Assembly (NCBI GenBank): GCA_914767715.1
Contig: OU612066.1
Coordinates: 3,539,001 to 3,603,000, forward strand
Direction: 5' to 3'
Length of the DNA stretch: 64,000 bases
Origin: Membranipora membranacea
Taxonomy: Eukaryota; Bryozoa; Gymnolaemata; Cheilostomatida; Membraniporidae
Made by a program: the position numbers and the translations under genes
Shown here: piece by piece, positions 57,881 to 64,000 of the stretch
How the letters are laid out: each line of letters opens with the position of its first letter
Position numbering within the stretch: the first letter of the stretch is position 1
The notes under the pieces: model-generated
Database searches by the model: none
The model's input: the letters and a program-made list of their open reading frames with translations, nothing else
Told to the model about the DNA's origin: nothing

Positions 57881-58030
57881 ATGGAGCGCCGAGAATATAA
57901 ACAGGAATTTATTGACGAGTTCAAGAAGGACTATTACAAGGAGGCAAAATTCAATCTGACCTCACAGATACCTCATCTAGCTGGACTAGCAAACCATTAT
58001 CTGAGACAGTATCACAGAAATGGAGACTAG
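57881..58030 (+). CDS. Possible small exon or 49-residue ORF
   Basis: After a good acceptor (TTTATTTGCAG, ends 57878), ATG 57881 opens 49 codons to TAG 58030. The predicted peptide is helical and highly charged (MERREYKQEFIDEFKKDYYK at its start), more protein-like than the surrounding frames. A donor-like GAAG|GTAAG lies 15 bases after the stop. It may be the last coding exon of an unseen gene, or a leader exon of the nucleotidyltransferase-TPR gene downstream. No family was recognised. Confidence 0.3.
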   Translation: MERREYKQEFIDEFKKDYYKEAKFNLTSQIPHLAGLANHYLRQYHRNGD

Positions 58031-58049
58031 ACAGACTGTGTGAAGGTAA

Positions 58050-59836
58050 GAAGTCTGTCCTAACTAGATCTAGTTTGGTTTCTTCTGCGTGTACTCAGAG
58101 TGCCAGAGTTGTTAACCAGTTGAGATAGCAGCAGACCATCCAGTTACCGCATATTATACCTGCCAGAAATATTCTCCATAGCTGCCAAATGTGAATACAA
58201 AGCGCTGTTTGAAGGTAACATTTACTTTGACAAATCCAGGCACACTATGATGAGTAATCTTTCAGCAATTATTGACTATATTTATAATGTCAGTAAGTTA
58301 TAGTTGGTCTGGACTTGCTAAAATCGTTTTTCAAGGAAAATTATTGGCAAGCATAGTATGCACTAGCAGATACAAAGATGGGATTTTTTATGATTCATCT
58401 TGATTGGGTTTTTAAATATCACAGACAAAAAATATATTACGAAATTCAGTGTTAGCATTTGAAGTAAACATGAACAAAAATAGGACAAAGTCAGAACTCT
58501 GTAGGATTGTCTAAATGTAATAGTTTGATATCTTTCAGAGGGCCGTTGACTCAAAAAATAGTCATCAACTTCTATATATTTGATGGCAAGTGTTTATTGT
58601 TGTTAGTCATACAACAAAGTTGTATTACTTTTGTTTAGGTTGAGTTTATTATTATTTTGCAACAAATTTAAAGCTTTCATCGGACTTCTATAAGTCAAGA
58701 ACTACCAGACGGAATTTCTTCAAAATTGGACATAGTATTCATACATATGTGTTCATTGGAAATTTCGAAAAAATATTTTGATATAATGAAAACTATTGGC
58801 AGCAGGCAGCATATAGCAACAGCACATTTAATGGTCTTATGCAGAAAAAAAGTTTTATTGCGTGATCAATGGCTTCATCAGGGTGACGTCATCAATTTTA
58901 GTTTACTTTTAATTTATAAAAAAACTATCAAGAAAGAAAGCCAGTATTGATGATGATGCAATTGCCTGAAATTGAAACTAAAATAAATTGGTGAATCTCG
59001 TGAAATCTTTTTTTTTCTATCTTTTATTGTTTGCTGTTCTTTCGGTTCAGCTTTATTAATATATTATATGTTGTATGACTTTATATTCACTTGTGAATAT
59101 AGCCACGCCGGTTCTAGTTAATGGTTCTTGCCTTTAGTATGGCGTTTCTAACTCTAGAAGTGGCTTGATTATGGCAGATTCCCGTGAGACCATGGAGTTC
59201 AAACGAGTCTATTTCTTACAGATTGTGCTTCAGTTAGCACAACTGCAAGTAGTGGTACTTGGCCAGTTTTATTAACCTATATGATTTACTCTAATTCCAA
59301 CACTCTTGCCTCGTCTTTCGAGATCGGAGAAGTTCAGGATCAATGTTCTTTTTGGCTAATTACATCCTTGTTGGGACAAGGCTTGGAAGGAATGTAAATT
59401 GTTGCAGATCCACATGGTTATATTTATCTTGTATCGTACTGCACCTGTCATTTTGCGCACAAAATTTAATCCAATTCTATTATCAATTCGATCCCTCACA
59501 TATATACAAACTTTATACACTTTTACCTGTTTTACATTATCCCTAGGTTATTTTCAATTGACCAGGGATCTTTCAATTTAAAACCGGTAATATAAACTTC
59601 TCTGAAATATAGAAAAGATCACAAAGGTTAAATGGGAACAGCCCAGTATGAGTAAATTATCACAAACAATCCACCAAAAATCAATTACAGCCACCATTCA
59701 GCTGTCATCTTTGTCTATTTAGTCTATTTTAAATCAATCATGACTGTTAGGTTGGTCCGTTTTGATCGATTGCATATTAATATTTGGGATTGCTTTCAAT
59801 GCCATGTTTTCTATACTTTAGGCACACAGTCTTTTC
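58050..59836. other. No gene recognised
   Basis: AT-rich stretch. Open frames at 58726-58950 and 59343-59581 have no family features or splice context. Confidence 0.4.
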
Positions 59837-60351
59837 AATAGACAGTTTTCTGAGCTCTTATTTATGCCTCAATTCGGGGTTGTCCTCTCTCCAGTTTGGT
59901 ACTTTTAACCTACACCGCATAGAAAAAACCTGCTGAATGAGGGTTATCTTGAAAACCGCTTATGTTAGGATAAAAATGATTTTTGATTCAGAGTCTGCAC
60001 CATTGAAAACCCTGTCAGACAGGGTCTCCAAATCGTTGGAGGCTTGAATGTTGATAAATCTTAATTTTAGTGACAAAACTCATGAAAGATTCTGCCAAAT
60101 TGTCCGCAAAACAGGCAGAAAATGCTATAATTGACTATCCAATTACTAAAATTATTTTTCAAACTATGTCCATATGAGTTTTCAACGCTGCAGGTTCTGA
60201 ATCAAAAATTATTTTTATCCTTTTATAAGCGGTTATCAAGACTACCCTCTTTTCAGCAAGTTTTTCTTATGGGGGTGGGTTAAAAGTACCGAACTGGAGA
60301 GAGGACAACTCCAAATTGAGGCCTAAATTGTAGCTCAGAAAACTGTCTATT
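59837..60351. mobile_element. Palindromic miniature element, copy 2 (complete)
   Basis: Same family as 15101-15555. Both ends are present: GACAGTTTTCTGAGC at the left and its complement at the right, each flanked by TA, then the TCCTCTCTCCAGTTTGGTAC and GAAAACCGCTTAT blocks in both arms. A TA target duplication would fit a Tc1/mariner-type source. It ends 12 bases before the first recognisable codon of the pseudogene. Confidence 0.8.
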
Positions 60352-60362
60352 CCATATCAGCT

Positions 60363-63325
60363 AGAGATCCGGCTAATGACTTGTGGAGAGAGAGAGCCTT
60401 CAAAGTACAACAACAGTACTGGAAAGACAACTCTAAAATGAGCTACAATAGGCAGTTGGAAGTAACAAGAAGATTGAAAGCGAAACTGGGCTCAGTTAGA
60501 CAAAACTGTAGAGAGTCTCGTCTGGTATGTGAGGAATTTGTGGCCAAGTACGAGAAGACTGAACGTATTGAGTCTTCTCAGGAAAACCATTTCTATGAGT
60601 GCGTAAAGAAAGTCTCATTGACCTGCTTGGAGGAAATGACAAAGCTAGCAGAGCAAATCATGGAGGAAAGTGTGGGAGCACTTCTAAATGAACCTCCATG
60701 CGGTTTCCAGGCAGTTGCAATAGGGTCTCTCACAAGAGGGGAGGCAACCCCATATTCAGACTTGGAGTATCTGTTTATGATTGAAAAGTTTACTCCGGAA
60801 ACAGTAAGTTACTTTGAAAGGCTTGCTGTCACCTCATACTTTTTAATCGGGAACCTCGGAGAAAAAAACTATCCTACATGGCGCATGGTGCTGGTAATAT
60901 TCCAACAGGGAACGGAGCGATTGAAAGCCGAAACCACTTCATTATTACTCCAGAATTATTAGCTGAACAATACAAAGTGTTGTTACACAACCCTGATAAA
61001 GATGATGCGTTTCGTGGAGATCTAACTGCTATGTTGAGCTACACCACACCTTTATACGCAAACAAACAAGGAGAAGATCTGCTCAAAGGCTTTCAGCAAC
61101 TGATCGGTGAAATAACACCAAACAAGAGAAGAAAAGAAATCAATATGACTATGTTAAAAAGTGATGTGAAGAAATTTAATTTCGTACCAGATTCCATGCT
61201 GGTGGGGCTAAAAGGTCTAACCGCTGATGTAAAAAAACAAGTCTACAGATTTCCGTCCATATTTCTGCTGGATATTAAAATACTCCTTAACAGCATGGCC
61301 GGGACTTCATGGCAGGCGCTTGAGTCGTTGATCAGGGAAAGACAAATATCGCAGCACCTTGGTGAGGTTTTATAGTTCAGCCTTGCTGCTGCCGTATACA
61401 TCCGTCTGTCAGCGAACTTACACCACAACTCTCATGATGATAGAATGTCGATCGCACTGAGCACCTCTGATGTTGTCTCTAATCACTGCGGCACACACTG
61501 CGGCACACACTGCGGCACACACTGCGGCACACACTGCGGCACACACTGCGGCACACACTGCGGCACACACTGCGGCACACACTGCGGCACACACTGCGGC
61601 ACACACTGCGGCACACACTGCGGCACACACTGCGGCACACACTGCGGCACACACTGCGGCACACACTGCGGCACACACTGCGGCACACACTGCGGCACAC
61701 ACTGCGGCACACACTGCGGCACACACTGCGGCACACACTGCGGCACACACTGCGGCACACACTGCGGCACACACTGCGGCACACACTGCGGCACACACTG
61801 CGGCACACACTGCGGCACACACTGCGGCACACACTGCGGCACACACTGCGGCACACACTGCGGCACACACTGCGGCACACACTGCGGCACACACTGCGGC
61901 ACACACTGCGGCACACACTGCGGCACACACTGCGGCACACGCTGGTATCTTCCTAATGGACTGTTTACACTCCTGAGTATTCGTTTGATTCCAGTCAAGG
62001 AATGGATGTCAGAGAAAAATTTTTCTCTCAGGGACCTCAGTACATTTAATTTGCAAGTAGATGAGACATGGTTGAAATTGACAACACAGCGATACAGCGG
62101 TCGATTCTCCCAAGCACTGGTTACTTTGCAACAAATCTGCGGAAATATAATATACCAAGACCCAGTATCAGTAGCGCAGAGGCTTGCGAAATCCAAGGGC
62201 AGGCACCACACCTTCAATCTTATAGGAGAAATATAACAATATAGTGGCAAAGAACACTTGGCCCTGAAAATATGGCACTTCATGAACAGCAATGGATTGG
62301 GTAGCCACAGAACTAGTGAGTTAATGGTAGAGTGTCTTTATCGTGCCAGAACTTATGATGAAATGATACAATTTATAGAAAGCATACCCATCAAAACTCC
62401 CAAGTTGTACCTGCAATTAGCTAGGGCATTTCGTGAAACCAGAGAGCATAAAAAAGCTGAGCAGAATTTACTGTTGTCCCTACAAATTAGTTATGACACG
62501 GAATCTCCTGACATTCAAATACACTATCATGGAAATCCCGTCAGCAAAGTCCAAAGCTTCAAGCAACGAGTTGATCTGAGAGATGCAGGTGATGAAAGAC
62601 GCCTTGCATTGCTTACACATGCCAATCCAAGTATATTTACATGCGTAACTCTCCTTGGTGACATATATAGACGTCAAAAACAATTGAAGAAAGCAGAAGA
62701 TTACCTATTGAAGGCAAAAGAGCTCGCCACTAGCATGTGGGGCGATAACTCCGCTATACCGGACATGTTAGATGTATTCAACAATCTTGGACATTATTAT
62801 CGAGACATCAAAAAGTTTGACAAAGGGATAGAATATTACAACAAGGTGCTCCTCATTTGTAAAACTATACCTAATGAGGTAACAAAGCAGGCACCAGCTG
62901 AAGCTTACCATAACATCGGCTTCTGTTATGATTGTAACATCGGCTTCTGTTATGATTGGAATCGAGAAAATAAGGAAGCAACGAGAAGTTATATGCGAGC
63001 TGCCGCAAGATACAACAAGCTTTCCATGAAAGATGACCTGCAAGATGTTCTCATATCCATTGGGCAGATATATTTTAAAGAGAACCAGCTTTATAAAGCT
63101 AATGAGACTATTCATGCAGCCCTTGATGTTTGCAGAGGTTTACCTTTGGAAAGAGAAACGCTCTCTCACCTGTCAGTCTGCTAGGTAAACAAGGAGGAGA
63201 TGAACAAGGCTAAGTCTTTAGCTCAGGAGACATTTCAAAAGTTCCAGGTTTTCCCTAATAGAGTTAACCTGCAAAAAATCCTCAAGTGGCAGCCTGGACC
63301 GTTTTTGTATCGAAAACTATGTTGA
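60363..63325 (+). pseudogene. Nucleotidyltransferase-like and TPR repeat protein, disrupted
   Basis: Intronless coding relic. The first frame (60363-60890) holds the nucleotidyltransferase-type motif GSLTRGEATPYSDLEYL, with the G-S and D-x-E residues of that fold, then YFERLAVTSYFLIGNLGE. A deletion or frameshift near 60880 moves to a second frame that begins HGAGNIPTGNG and stays open to 63325 except for three stops: 61373-61375 (TAG), 62234-62236 (TAA) and 63182-63184 (TAG). The downstream part contains RRKEINMTMLKSDVKKFNF, YRFPSIFLLDIKIL, a huge HCGT repeat, YLPNGLF and about five TPR-like helix pairs (EAYHNIGFCYD). A 24-base in-frame tandem duplication doubles NIGFCYD. Proteins joining such a nucleotidyltransferase-like domain to TPRs form large families in some invertebrates, as I recall; their role is unclear. 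The several lesions argue for a pseudogene. Confidence 0.8.
61487..61940 (+). repeat. 12-bp minisatellite TGCGGCACACAC, 37.8 copies
   Basis: Thirty-seven perfect copies and a partial one, uninterrupted. Since 12 is a multiple of 3 and the unit has no stop in most frames, it stays open in several frames (HCGT in the frame of the pseudogene). It lies inside the pseudogene, between its SNHCGT and RWYLPNGLF segments. Confidence 0.98.
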
Positions 63326-64000
63326 ATAGTGATGCAAGCATAACATTTTTGCATGCACCTCACCTGCAGCAGTGCCCTGTAAATAATTAACTGTACTACT
63401 TTTCATATATTTTATTATTATAGCTATACACACTATGTATTTGACTAAGCTCTGAATCTTTAAGAAATGTGAATTTAATATATAGTTGTCATTTTTTTAA
63501 CGATGATATAGGGTTGACTGATTAATCACAATGACCAATGCATCGACCTTAGATACAAAGAACATAATGGGCTTTACTGATTTTCACAACCATTTATTAT
63601 CATTGTTCCAGCAATCGGGCTCACCTCATGATCAGAATACTTTGGTTTACTTTCATGACTTGTTGCTTTTTTAATACAGATATCAAAATAACAAAAAAGT
63701 TTTGCGCCAGTCTATAATTGAAAATAATGAGTGTCTTTATGATTCATGTGCAAGCTGTTTTTCATGGCAAATTTACTAAAGGACACCAAATACAACTCCG
63801 CAGTGATGGAAATGGCTATGGAAGATGAAGTCTGCCCCTTTCTGTGATTCCAGTTTGACCAAATCTGAAGCCTGAGACTAGTTGAAATACAAAATAGTAA
63901 TCACAGTACTTGTTTTATTAGCTACATAGATAGCATTGTACTCTTTTAATTAGACAAGAGAGCAATCAATTTAACTGATCTGGCCATCCGTGTGAAATTG
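63326..64000. other. No gene recognised
   Basis: Sequence downstream of the pseudogene, AT-rich, with no open frame of note. Confidence 0.5.

Noticed and set aside
61487-61940. Possible CRISPR-like array
   Set aside because: The units are directly adjacent with no spacers, in a eukaryotic genome. It is a minisatellite.
61418-62292. Several long open frames on both strands (HCGT, CRSV, AAVC, VPQC and AAHT repeats)
   Set aside because: All are readings of the same 12-bp minisatellite, which lacks stops in most frames. Only the frame shared with the pseudogene continues sensibly on both sides.

Overview
The window is AT-rich eukaryotic DNA with small and medium spliceosomal introns (GT..AG, conserved phases), short intergenic spaces and many short transposons. 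The readable proteins are animal proteins: RPL26, CCT7, EMG1, an XK-related membrane protein, a CLAMP-domain (flagellar C1a-32 type) protein, a TGF-beta-type prodomain protein and a Dickkopf/prokineticin-like secreted cysteine-rich protein. With PHD-finger non-LTR retrotransposons and a nucleotidyltransferase-TPR pseudogene, this points to an invertebrate metazoan, perhaps an early-branching marine one such as a sponge or cnidarian. The exact lineage is inference.

Layout. 1-10.4 kb: mostly repeats (tRNA-derived sequences, an inverted pair of TGCCA-rich elements, two decayed LINE fragments, one hAT-type miniature element), plus a possible 3' end of a membrane receptor (2999-3844) and a broken tyrosine-rich tail (about 10.0-10.25 kb). 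10.4-14.2 kb: RPL26 (+) and the CLAMP-domain gene (-), convergent. 16.2-20.8 kb: CCT7 (+), ten exons. 21.5-24.3 kb: XK-related gene (-), six exons. 26.3-29.3 kb: EMG1 (+), six exons. 30.7-38.9 kb: a secreted TGF-beta prodomain protein (+), six exons, with no cystine-knot ligand domain. 40.6-42.5 kb: the Dickkopf-like gene (-), four exons. 43.4-49.9 kb: a C2H2 zinc-finger protein (-), six exons. 50.1-50.5 kb: a miniature element with a 9-bp target duplication. 50.9-55.1 kb: a recently decayed CR1/L2-like LINE (-). 57.1-57.6 kb: a hAT-type miniature element carrying a tRNA-like sequence. 59.8-63.3 kb: a palindromic miniature element abutting a nucleotidyltransferase-TPR pseudogene that holds an in-frame 12-bp minisatellite of about 38 copies.

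The housekeeping genes (RPL26, CCT7, EMG1) serve ribosome assembly and protein folding. The TGF-beta prodomain and Dickkopf-like genes are neighbours and both encode predicted secreted signalling modulators. Exon structures were built by hand from reading frame, splice signals and phase compatibility. In each of the main genes (RPL26, CLAMP, CCT7, XKR, EMG1, prodomain, DKK-like, zinc finger) every proposed junction restores the frame.
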